From Callipepla californica brunnescens (lineage: Eukaryota; Chordata; Aves; Galliformes; Odontophoridae): a stretch of DNA of 64,000 nucleotides. Where the stretch lies: contig JALIRH010000097.1 of NCBI GenBank assembly GCA_023055505.1, positions 1,401,440 through 1,465,439 of the forward strand, given 5' to 3'. Shown here one piece after another: positions 28,990-41,118 of the stretch. The position numbers were made by a program, and so were the translations under genes. Below the pieces are notes generated by a model, which did not search any database, was not told where the DNA came from, and was given only the letters and a program-made list of their open reading frames with translations. The number at the start of each line of letters is the position of its first letter. The stretch's first letter is position 1.

Positions 28990-31900
28990 GCAGCCCCACT
29001 GCTGCCCCATAGCCTCCTCATAGCTGCCCCATGGCTGCCCCACTGCAGCCACATAGCTGCCCCATGGCTGCCCCACTGCTGACCCATAGTGGTCCCATAG
29101 CCGCCTCAGAGCTTTCTCACTGCTGCTTCATATCTGCCCCATAGCCTCCCCATTGCCTCTTTATAGCTCCCTCACTGCTGCCTTACTAATGCCCCATAGT
29201 TGACCCACTATGCTGCTCCTCACTGCTGCCCCGTAGCCTCCCCATAGCTCCCTCACTGCAGCCCCATAGCTGCCAATGGCTGCCTCATTGCCGCCAGATA
29301 GCCGCCCCATAGCTGCTCCATAGTCTCCCCATAGCCTCCTCATAGCTGCAACACTGCTGCCCCATAGCTGCCCCACTGCTAACCCATAGTTGCCGCACTA
29401 CTGCCCCATAGCTTCCCCACTGCTGCTCCACAGCCTCCCCAAATACTGCTCATAGCTGCCCCATAGCCTCCTCATAGCTGACTCATAGCTGTCCCATAGC
29501 TACCTCACTGCTGCCCCATAGGTGCCCAATGGCTGTATAATAGCCGCCCAATAGCTGCTTCTCGGCTTCCCAATAGCTGCCCAAATAGCTGCCCGACTAC
29601 TGCCACATAGCCACTCTATACCTGCCCAATAGCCTTTTCATAGCCTTCTCGTAGCTGTCCCACTGCAGTCCCATACCTGCCCCATGGCTGCCCCACTGCT
29701 GCCACATAGCCGCCCCACTGCTGCCCCATAGCTGCCCCATAGCCTCCTCAGAGCTGCTTGATATCTGCATCACTGCTGCCCAATAGCAACCCCATAGCAG
29801 CCTCACTGCTGCCCCATGGCTGCTTTATAGCCGCCCCATAGCTGCCCCACTACTGCCCCATAGCTGTCTCACTGCTGCCCCATAGCCTCCTCATAGCCTC
29901 CTCATATCTGCCCCACTGCTGCTCCATATTCTCCCCATAGCTGCCCCATACGCTCCCCATAGCCTCCTCGTAGCTGTTCTATAGCTGGCTCACTGCTGCC
30001 CCATAGCCTCCCCATAGCCTACTCTTAGCTGCCCCACTGCGGCTCCATAGCTGCAGTACTAATGCCCCATAGCTGACCCACTACTGCCTCACTGCTGCCC
30101 CATAGCTTCCCAATAGCTGCCTCACCGTTGCCGCATATCTGCCCCATAGCCTCCCCATAGCCTCCTCATAGCTACCCCATAGCTGCCTCACTGGTGCACC
30201 ATAGCTGTCCCATAGCCTCCCCACAGCCTCCTCATAGCTGCCCCGTGGCTGCCTCATAGCTGTCAAACTGCTGCCCCAAAGACGCCCCATAGCTTCCTCA
30301 CTGATGCACCATAGCTGCCCCATAGCCTCCCCATAGCCTCTTTATAGCTGCCCCACTGCTGCCTTACTAATGCCCCATAGTTGACCCACTATGCTGCTCC
30401 TCGCTGCTGCCCCGTAGCCTCCCCATAGCTGCCTCACTGCAGCCCCATAGCTGCCAATGGCTGCCTCATTGCCGCCAGGTAGCCGCCCCATAGCTGCTCC
30501 ATAGTCTCCCCATAGCCTCCTCATAGCTGCAACACTGCTGCCCCATAGCTGCCCCACTGCTAACCCATAGTTGCCCCACTACTGCCCCATAGCTTCCCCA
30601 CTGCTGCTCCACAGCCTCCCCAAATACTGCTCATAGCTGTCCCACTGCTGCCCCATATCTGCCTCATGGCTACCTCATAGCCGCACCATAGCTGCTCCAC
30701 TGCTGCCCCGTATCTTCCCCACTGCTGTCTCATGGCCGCACCATGGCTGCCCCGCTGCTGCCCCATAGCTGCCCTATAGCTTCCTCGTAGCTGCCCCACT
30801 GCTGCCCCATAGATGCCCAATGGCTGCCTCATAGCCACCCCGTAGCTGCCCCACTGCTGCCTCATAGCCTCCCCATAGCCTCTTCATAGCTGCCTCACTG
30901 CTGCCCCACAGCCGCCCCATGGCTGCCTCATACCTGCCCCATAGCTGCCTCATAGCCGCTCCATAGCTGCTGCATAGGCTCCTCGTAGCTGCCCCATAGC
31001 TTCCTCAATGCGGCCCCAGAGCTGCCCAACTGCTGCCCCATGGTTGCCTCATAGCTTTTCCATAGCTGCCCCATAGCCACCCCATAGCCTCTTCATAGCT
31101 GCCCCACTGCTGCCCCATAGCCGCCTCACTGCAGCTTCATAGCTGCCCCGTAGCTTCCCCATAGCCTCCTCATACCTGTCCCATAGCTGCCTCTCTGCTG
31201 CCCCATAGCTGCCCCGTAGCCTCCTCAGAGCTACCCCACTACTGCCCCATTCCTGCCCCACTGCTGCTACATATCCAGCCCATAGATGTCTCACTGGTAT
31301 CCCATTGCCACCCCATGGCTGCCTAATAGCCGCCCCCATTGCTGCCCCACTGCTGCCCCATAGCTGCACCATGGCTGCCTCATGGCCGTCCAATAGCTGC
31401 CCTATAGCCTACCCATAGCCTTCTCATAGCTCCCTCACCGCTTCCCCATAGCTGCCCCATGGCTGCCTTGTAGCCGCCCCATAGCTGGTCCATAGCCTCC
31501 TCTTAGCTGCCCCACTGCTGCCCCATAGCCGTTTGATGGCTGCCCCATGGCTACCCCATAGCTGCCCCACTTCTGCCCCATAGCCTCCCCATAGCCTCCT
31601 CATAGCTGCCTTACTGCTGCCCCATAGCTGCCCCATGGCTGCCTCATAACTGCCAAACTGCTGCCCCATTGCCGCCTCGTAGCTTCCTCACTGATGCACA
31701 ATAGCTGCCCCATAGCCTCCCCACAGCCTTATCATAGATGCGTCACTGCTGCCCCATAGCTGCCCCACTATTGCCTCACTGCTGCCCCATAGCCTCCCCA
31801 TGGCTGCCTCACTGCTGCCCCTAGCTGCCTCACTGGTGCCCCATACATACCCCATGGCTACCTCAGAGCCACCCCATAGCTGCCCAATTACTGCCCCATA

Positions 31901-34900
31901 GCCACCCCCGTCGCTGCCCCATAGCCTCCCCATACTTGCCCCCTAGCTGTCTCACTGCTGCCCCATAACTGCCCAATAGCCTCCCCATGGCTGCCTCACT
32001 GCTGCCCCTAGCTGCCTCACTGGTGCCCCATACGTACCCCATGGCTGCCTCAGAGCCACCCCATAGCTGCCCAATTACTGCCCCATAGCCACCCCGTTGC
32101 TGCCCCATAGCCTCCCCATACTTGCCCCATAGCTGTCTCACTGCTGCCCCATAGCTGCCCCTTGGTTCCTCATAGCCGCCCTTTAGCTGCCCCACTACTG
32201 TCCCAGAGCCACCCCATAGCTGCCTCCCTGCTCCACCATAGCTTCCCTATGTCTGCCTCATCGCCGCCCCATAGCTGCCTCATAACCTCTCGATATCTGC
32301 TGCATAGCTGCCCCACTGCTGCCCCATACCTGCCCCATAGCCTCCCAGTAGCCTCCTCATAGCTGACCCATAGCCGTCCCATAGCTGCCTCACTGCTGCC
32401 CCATAGGTGCCCAATGGCTGCCTAATAGCCTCCCGATAACTGTGCCACTGCTTCCCAATAGCTGCCCAATAGCTGCCCCACTACTGCCCCCATAGCCACT
32501 CTATAGCTGCCTCATAGGCTTCCCACAGCCTCCTCATAGCTGCCTCATTCCTGCCTCACTGCTTCCCAATAGCTGCCCCGTAGCCTCCCCATAGTCTCCT
32601 CATAGTTGTCCCACTGCTGCCCCACAGCCGCCCCATAGCTGCCTCACTGCTGCTTCTTAGCTGCCCCATAGCCTCCCCATTGCCTCCTCTTAGCTGCCAC
32701 ACCCGCTGCCCCATAGCTGCTTGATAAGTGCCTCATACCTGTCCCATACCTGCCTCACTGCTGCCCCATAGCCTCCTCATAGCCTCCTCATATCTGCCCC
32801 ATAGCTGCTCCATATCCGCCCCATAGCTGCCTGACTCCTGCCCCGTAGCCTCCCCATAGCTGCCTCACTGGTGCCCCAAAACTGCCTCACTGCTGCCCCA
32901 TAGCTGCCCCATAGCGTCCCCATAGCCTCCTCATAGCTGCCCAACTGCTGCCCCATAGCTGCCTCACTGCTTCCCCTTATCTGCCCCACTACTTCGCCAT
33001 AGCTGCCTCACTAATGCCCCATAGCTGCCCCATAGCCTCTCCTGAGCCGCCACATAGCTGCCTCACTACTGCCCAACTGCTGCCTCATAGCTGCCAAGCT
33101 ACTGCCCCATAGCCGCCCCAAAGCTGTTTCAAATCTGCTCCATAGCTGCCCCATAGCCTCCTCAAAACTGCCCATCTGCTGCACCATAGCTGCCCCATAG
33201 CCTCCTCAAAACTGCCCATCTGCTGCACCATAGCTGACTCACTGCTGACCCATAGCTGCCCCATGGCTGCCTTATAGCTGCACCATAGCTGCTTCACTGC
33301 TGCCACATATCTGCCCCATAGCCTCCTCATACCTGCCTCACTGCTGCTTCATAGCTGCCCCATAGCCTCCCCATTGCCTCCTCTTAGCTGCCTTACCGCT
33401 GCCCCATAGCTGCTTGATAAGTGCCTCATACCTGTCCCATGGCTGACTCACTGCATCCCCATAGCCTCCTCATATCTGCCGGACTGCTGCTCCATATCCG
33501 CCCCATAGCTGCCCGACTGCTGCCCCATAACTGCCCCATAGCCTCCCCATAGCCTTCGCATAGCTGTTCTATAGCTAGCTCACTGCTGCCCCATAGCCTC
33601 CCCATAGCCTCCTCTTAGCTGCCCCACTGCGGCCCCATAGCTGCAGCACTAATGCCCCATAGCTGCCTCACTGCTGCCCCATAGCTTCCCAATAGCTGCC
33701 TCACCATTGCCGCATATCTGCCCCATAGCCTCCCCACAGCCTCTTCGTAGCTACCCAATAGCTGCCTCACTGGTGCTCCATAGCTGCCCCATGGCCTCGC
33801 CATAGTCTCATCATAGCTGCCCCACTGCTGCCCCATTGCTACCTCCCTGCTGCCCCATAGCTGCCCCATGGCTGCCTAATACCCACCCCATAGCTGCCCC
33901 ATAGCCTCCCCGTAGCCTCCTCATAGCTGTCTCACTGCAACCCCATAGCTGCCGCATGGCTGCATCATAGCTGCCTCGTAGCCGCCCAATAGTCGCCCCA
34001 AACCTTCCTCACTGCTGCCCCATAGCTGCTCCATAGCCTCCTCATAGCTGCCCCACTGCAGCCCCATAGCTGCCTCACTGCTGCCCCATAGCCACCCCTT
34101 GGCTGTCTAATAGCCGCCAAATAGCTGCCCCACTGCTGCCCCACTGATGCCTTATATCTGCCCGACTAATGCCACATAGCCACTATATACCTGCCCCATA
34201 GCCTCCCCATACCCTCCTCATAGCTGCCCCATAGCTGCCCTATAGCTTCCTTATAGCCTCCTCATAACTGTCCCACTGGTGCCCCATAGCTGCTCCATGG
34301 CTGCCTCACTGGTGTGCCATAGCTGCCCCGTAGACTCACCATAGCCTCATCATAGATTCCCCATTGCTACCTCCCTGCTGCCCCATAGCTGCCCCAATGC
34401 TGCTTAATACCCGACCCATAACTGCCCCATAGCCTCTCCATAGCTGTCTCACTGCTACCCCATAGCTGCTCCATAGCCTCTCCATAGCCTCCTCATAGCT
34501 GCCCCACTGCAGCCCCATAGCACCCCACGGCTGCCTAGTAGCTGCCCCATAGCTGCCCCTTACCTGCCTCACTGTTGCCCCATAGCTGCCCAACTACTGC
34601 CCGATAGCCTCCCCATAGCCTCCTCATAGCTGTCCCACTGCTGCGCCATAGCTGCCCCCATGTCTGCCTCAAAGCTGCCTCATTGCTGCCCCAAAGACGC
34701 CCCATAGCTTCCTCACTGATGCACCATAGCTGCCCCATAGCCTCCCCATAGCCTCTTTATAGCTGCCCCACAGCTGCCCCATAGCTGCCCCACTAATGCC
34801 CCATAGTTGACTCTCTACTCCCTCACTGCTGCCTCGTAGCCTCCCCATAGCTGCCTCAATGGTGCCCCGTATCTGCCTCACTCGTGCCCCATAGCCTCCC

Positions 34901-35636
34901 CATAGCTGCCCCATAGCCTCCCCATAGCCTTCTCATAGCTGCCCAACTGCTGCCCCATAGCTGCCTCACTACTTCTCCACTACTGCCCCATAGCTTTCTC
35001 ATAGCTGCCTCACTGCTGCCCCATATCTGCCCCACTACTTCCCAATAGCTGCCCCACTAATGCCCCATTGCTGCCCCATAGCTTCTCAATAACCGTCCCA
35101 TATCTGAACCACTGCTGCCCCATAGCTGCTCCATAGCCTCCCCATAACCTCCTCATAGCTGACCCATAGCTGCCCCATAGCTACCTCACTGCTGCCCCCA
35201 TACGTGCCCCATGGCTGCCTCAAAGCTGCCAAAATGCTGCCCCAAAGACGCCCCATAGCTTTCCACACTGATGCACCATAGCTGCCCCATAGCCTCCCAT
35301 AGCCTTCTTATAGCTGCCTCACTGCTACTCCATAGCTCCATCACTGCTTCCTCATAGCTGCCCTATGGCTGCCTCATAGCCGCCTCATAGCTGGTCCATA
35401 GCCTCCTCTTAGCTGCCCCACTACTGCCTCATAGCTGCTTGATGGCTGCCTAATAGCCGCCCCATACCTGCCCCCACTGTTGCCCCATAACTGCCCCATG
35501 GCTACCCTTATAGCTGCCCCACTTCTGTCCCATAGCCGCCCCATAGCTGCCTCACTGCTACCCCATAGCTGACCCATAGCCTCCCCATAGTTGCCCTCAC
35601 TTCTGCCCCCATAGCTGCCTCATATCCTCCCCATAG
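28990..35636. repeat. 11-bp minisatellite array, block 1
   Basis: The tandem unit is CTGCCCCATAG on + (CTATGGGGCAG on minus), with frequent variants CCTCCTCATAG, CTGCCCCACTG and CTGCCTCACTG. Larger blocks are themselves repeated: about 29,161-29,376 and 30,342-30,557 are near-identical, 1.18 kb apart. The part at 33,085-33,870 recurs at 47.7-48.5 and 56.5-57.3 kb. Minus-strand open frames are repeat artefacts. Confidence 0.95.
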
Positions 35637-36422
35637 TGGTGCGCGAGCGGGGAGGTCCAGCCTCGGTTTGTTGTTGTTGGAGAAGAGATCTTGGGGGAGG
35701 GATTTGAGGCAGCTATGGGGCAGATGTGGTCCCTGCCCAGCCCCACCCCCAAAGCTCACAGTGCCTTCCGTACAGCCGTCGCTGCCGCTCCAACGTGCGG
35801 TTTCCGCGGTTGCCACGGCAACGGAGCCGCCGCCGCCGCCGCTCCAACGCGCGGTTTCCGCGGCAACGGAGCCGCCACCGCCGCCCGCCATAGTCCTCCA
35901 CCGCTCCATTCATCTGCGGGGGGTGGGGACTTCCGTTTCCGGCTTCCGGGACCGGCGCACGCGTAGTGCTATTCCCAGAGCCGCGCGCAGTGGGGGTGGG
36001 GCTGTTCGGCCATGGCGTTGGCGGGGAGGGGAGGTCGCGCAACGTGGAGCTCCTGGGGGAGCTACAGCGGCTGCTCGCGCACACGCAGGTGGGAGAGGGG
36101 AGGGGGGGGGAGTAGGGTGGCGGAGGGAGAAGGGGGGAATAGGGTGTGGGTGGGGTGGGCGGAGTTGGGTGGGGGACGGGGATGTGGGGCTGGGGTTGGG
36201 GCTAATGGGGCTCGATGCTATGTTCTAAGTCCGGGTGCTCAGTTAGGGGTCTGGGGGCTCCGTTATGGGGCTGGGGCTGCAGATGTGGGGTCGGGGTTAT
36301 TGGGCTAGGGTCGGGGTAGTGGGACCGGGGCCGTCGATGTGGGGGGGGGATCAGCCAGTCCTCATTGGTGGGCAACCATGGAAGGGGCGGGGACTCCAAC
36401 AACAGGGGCGGAGGGGAAACAG
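35637..36422 (+). promoter_or_regulatory. CpG-island promoter-like unit, copy 2, with candidate exon 36,012-36,088 and a different left junction
   Basis: It shares the GC-rich core, the X-box (35,809-35,822), the ETS cluster, and the exon ATGGCGTTGGCG...CACGCAG|GTGGGA. Its left end differs from the other copies: about 100 bp reading TGGTGCGCGAGCGGGGAGG and on to about 35,735 replaces the TTACAAGTGCT...GAATCCTGCC part. This suggests an independent rearrangement or a fragment of another CpG island. Confidence 0.7.
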
Positions 36423-39400
36423 CAGCCCCACTGCTGCCCCATAGCCTCCTCATAGCTGCCCCACTGCAGCCCCATGGCTGCCCCACTGCTGCCACATAGC
36501 TGCCCCACTGCTGCCTCATAGTGGCCCCATAGCCTCCTCAGAGCTGCCCAATAGCTGCCTCATAGCCGCCAGATAGCCGCCCCATAGCAGCTCCATAGCC
36601 TCCCCATAAGCCTCCTCATAGCTGCAACACTGCTGCACCATAGCTGCTCCATGGCTGCCTCATAGCCGCTTCATAGCTGCCCCACTGCTGCCCCATAGCT
36701 GCCCCACAGCCTCCTCATAGCTGACTCATAGCTGTCCCATAGCTACCTCACTGCTGCCCCATAGGTGCCCAATGGCTGTATAATAGCCGCCCAATAGCTG
36801 CCCCTCGGCTTCCCAATAGCTGCCCAAATAGCTGCCCGACTACTGCCACATAGCCACTCTATACCTGCCCAATAGCCTCCTCATAGCCTTCTTGTAGCTG
36901 TCCCACTGCAGAACCATACCTGCCCCATGGCTGCCCCACTGCTGCCACATAGCCGCCCCACTGCTGCCCCATAGCTGCCCCATAGCCTCCTCAGAGCTGC
37001 TTGATATCTGCATCACTGCTGCCCAATAGCAACCCCATAGCAGCCTCACTGCTGCCCCATGCCTGCCCCATGGCTGCCTTATAGCCGCCCCATAGCTGCC
37101 CCACTGCTGCCCCATAGCTGTCTCACTGCAGCCCCATAGCTGCCAATAACTGGCCCCATAACCTCCTCATAGCTGCCCCACTGCTGCCCCATAGCCACCC
37201 CATAGCTGCCCCCACTGCTAACCCATAGTTGCCCCACCCCACCCCCCCCATAGTTTCCCCACTGCTGCTCCACAGCCTCCCCAAAGCCTGCTCGTAGCTG
37301 CCCCATATCTGCCTCATGGCTGCCTCATAGCCGCACCATAGCTGCCCCACTGCTGCCCCGTATCTGCCTCATGGCTGCCTCATAGCTGCACCATAGCTGC
37401 CCCGCTGCTGCCCTATAGCTGCCCTATAGCTTCCTCGTAGCTGCCCCACTGCTGCCCCATAGATGCAAAATGGCTGCCTCATAGGCGCTCCGTAGCTGCC
37501 CCACTGCTGCCCTATAGCCTCTTCATAGCTGCCTCACTGCTGCCCCACAGCCGCCCCATGCCTGCCTCATACCTGCCCCATAGCGGCCTTATAGCCGCTC
37601 CATACATGCCCCATAGTCTCCCTATAGCCTCCTCATTGCTGCCCCACTACTGCCCCATAGCTGCCCCATGGCTGCCTTATAGCCGCTACATAGCTGCCCC
37701 ACTGCAGCCCCGTAGCTGCCAATGGCTGCCCCATAACCTCCTCATAGCTGCCCCACTTCTGCCCCATAGCCGCCCTATAGCTGCCCCACTGCTAACCCAT
37801 AGTTGCCCCACTACTGCCCCATAGCTGCCCCACTGCTGCTCCACAGCCTCCCCAAAGCCTGCTCATAGCTGCCCCACTGCTGCCCCCGTATCTGCCTCAT
37901 GGCTGCCTCAAAGCCGCACCATAGCTGCCCCGCTGCTGCCCAATAGCTGCCCTATAGCATCCTCGTAGCTGCCCCACTGCTGCCCCATAGATGCAAAATG
38001 GCTGACTCATAGCCACCGTTTAGCTGCCTCACTTCTGCCTTAGAGCCGCCCCGTAGCTGCCTCCCTGTTCCACCATAGCTTCCCTATGTCTGCCTCATCA
38101 CCGCCCCATAGCTGCCTCATAACCTCTCGATATCTGCTCCATAGCTGCCCCTCTGCTGCCCCATAGATGCCCCATAGCCTCCTCATTGCTGACCCATAGC
38201 TGCCCCATGGCTGCTTCACTGCTGCCCCATATGTGCCCAATGGCTGCCTAATAGCTGCCCCATAGCTGCCCCACAGCTGCCTTATAGCTGCCCTACTACT
38301 GCCCCATAGCCGCTCTATAGCTGCCCCATAGCCTCCTCATAGCTGCCCCATTCCTGCCTAACTGCTGCCTCCATAGCTGCCACATTGCCTCCCCATAGCC
38401 TTCTCATAGCTACCCCATTGCTGCCTCACTGCAGCCCCATATCTGCCCCATAGCCTCCCCACAGCCTCCTCATAGCTAACCCTTAGCTGCCTCACTGGTG
38501 CCCCATAGCTGCTCAACTGCTGCCCTATATCTGCCCCGTAGCCTCCCCATAGCTGCCTCACTGCTGCCCCATATCTGCCCAAGTACTGCCTAATTGCTGC
38601 ATCACTGCTGCCCCACGGCTGCCTCATAGTTGCCCCATAGCTGTCTCATAGCCACCCGATAGCTGCCCCCATAGCCTTCTCATAGCTTCCTTACTGCTGC
38701 CCAATAGCTGCCCCACTGCTGCCCCATAACTGCATCGTGGCTGCCTCATAGCCGTTACATAGCTGCCCCATAGCCACCCCTTGGCTGTCTAATAGCCGCC
38801 AAATAGCTGCCCCACTGCTGCCCCACTGATGCCTTATATCTGCCCGACTAATGCCACATAGCCACTATATACCTGCCCCATAGCCTCCCCATACCCTCCT
38901 CATAGCTGCCCCATAGCTGCCCTATAGCTTCCTTATAGCCTCCTCATAACTGTCCCACTGGTGCCCCATAGCTGCTCCATGGCTGCCTCACTGGTGTGCC
39001 ATAGCTGCCCCGTAGACTCACCATAGCCTCATCATAGATTCCCCACTGCTGCCCCATTGCTACCTCCCTGCTGCCCCATAGCTGCCCCAATGCTGCTTAA
39101 TACCCGACCCATAACTGCCCCATAGCCTCTCCATAGCTGTCTCACTGCTACCCCATAGCTGCTCCATAGCCTCTCCATAGCCTCCTCATAGCTGCCCCAC
39201 TGCAGCCCCATAGCACCCCACGGCTGCCTAGTAGCTGCCCCATAGCTGCCCCTTACCTGCCTCACTGTTGCCCCATAGCTGCCCAACTACTGCCCGATAG
39301 CCTCCCCATAGCCTCCTCATAGCTGTCCCACTGCTGCGCCATAGCTGCCCCATGTCTGCCTCAAAGCTGCCTCATTGCTGCCCCAAAGACGCCCCATAGC

Positions 39401-40334
39401 TTCCTCACTGATGCACCATAGCTGCCCCATAGCCTCCCCATAGCCTCTTTATAGCTGCCCCACAGCTGCCCCATAGCTGCCCCACTAATGCCCCATAGTT
39501 GACTCTCTACTCCCTCACTGCTGCCTCGTAGCCTCCCCATAGCTGCCTCAATGGTGCCCCATATCTGCCTCACTCGTGCCCCATAGCCTCCCCATAGCTG
39601 CCCCATAGCCTCCCCATAGCCTTCTCATAGCTGCCCAACTGCTGCCCCATAGCTGCCTCACTACTTCTCCACTACTGCCCCATAGCTTTCTCATAGCTGC
39701 CTCACTGCTGCCCCATATCTGCCCCACTACTTCCCAATAGCTGCCCCACTAATGCCCCATTGCTGCCCCATAGCCTCTCAATAACCGTCCCATATCTGAA
39801 CCACTGCTGCCCCATAGCTGCTCCATAGCCTCCCCATAACCTCCTCATAGCTGACCCATAGCTGCCCCATAGCTACCTCACTGCTGCCCCATACGTGCCC
39901 CATGGCTGCCTCAAAGCTGCCAAAATGCTGCCCCAAAGACGCCCCATAGCTTCCTCACTGATGCACCATAGCTGCCCCATAGCCTCCCATAGCCTCCTTA
40001 TAGCTGCCTCACTGCTACTCCATAGCTCCATCACTGCTTCCTCATAGCTGCCCTATGGCTGCCTCATAGCCGCCTCATAGCTGGTCCATAGCCTCCTCTT
40101 AGCTGCCCCACTACTGCCTCATAGCTGCTTGATGGCTGCCTAATAGCCGCCCCATACCTGCTTCACTGTTGCCCCATAACTGCCCCATGGCTACCCTTAT
40201 AGCTGCCCCACTTCTGTCCCATAGCCGCCCCATAGCTGCCTCACTGCTACCCCATAGCTGACCCATAGCCTCCCCATAGTTGCCTCACTTCTGCCCCATA
40301 GCTGCCTCATATCCTCCCCATAGCCTCCTCATAG
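36423..40334. repeat. 11-bp minisatellite array, block 2
   Basis: The same 11-bp unit fills about 3.9 kb, the shortest complete block. Its first 1.5 kb follows the order of variants seen after copies 3-5 (for example GCCTGCCTCATACCTGCCCC at 37,559, 42,251, 53,516 and 62,099), at nearly constant distance (about 1.53-1.55 kb) from the exon ATG. Confidence 0.95.
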
Positions 40335-41118
40335 ATGTTACAAGTGCTAGGGGAAAAAAGAGAGCGCCGCGCGGCCCAGGAATCCTGCCCCGCCCCTCCC
40401 CCGCTGCCGCTGCCCCTGTCCCTGCCCAGCCCCACCCCCAAAGCTCACAGTGCCTTCCGTACAGCCGTCGCTGCCGCTCCAACGTGCGGTCTCCGCGGTT
40501 GCCACGGCAACGGAGCCGCCGCCGCCGCCGCTCCAACGCGCGGTTTCCGCGGCAACGGAGCCGCCACCCGCCGCCGCCATAGTCCTCCACCGCTCCATTC
40601 ATCTGCGGGGGGTGGGGACTTCCGTTTCCGGCTTCCGGGACCGGCGCACGCGTAGTGCTATTCCCAGAGCCGCGCGCAGTGGGGGTGGGGCTGTTCGGCC
40701 ATGGCGTTGGCGGGGAGGGGAGGTCGCGCAACGTGGAGCTCCTGGGGGAGCTACAGCGGCTGCTCGCGCACACGCAGGTGGGAGAGGGGAGGGGGGGGGG
40801 AGTAGGGGTGGCGGAGGGAGAAGGGGGGGAATAGGGTGTGGGTGGGGTGGGGCGGAGTTGGGTGGGGGACGGGGATGTGGGGCTGGGGTTGGGGCTAATG
40901 GGGCTCGATGCTCGGTTCTAAGTCCGGGTGCTCAGTTAGGGGTATGGGGGCTCCGTTATGGGGCTGGGGCTGCAGATGTGGGGTCGGGGTTATTGGGCTA
41001 GGGTCGGGGGTAGTGGGACCGGGGCCGTCGATGTGGGGGGGGGGATCAGCCAATCCTCATTGGTGGGCAACCATGGAAGGGGCGGGGACTCCAACAACAG
41101 GGGCGGGGGGGGAAACAG
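40335..41118 (+). promoter_or_regulatory. CpG-island promoter-like unit, copy 3, with candidate exon 40,701-40,777
   Basis: It begins CATAGATG|TTACAAGTGCTAGGG directly against minisatellite. It contains the X-box (40,498-40,511), a second near-match GTTTCCGCGGCAAC (about 40,543-40,556), the ETS cluster, and the exon whose ATG has a good context (GCCATGG). The exon would encode MALAGRGGRATWSSWGSY and a few more residues before the donor. In another frame it reads SRNVELLGELQRLLAHTQ up to the same donor, which looks more protein-like but lacks an ATG. Confidence 0.7.
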
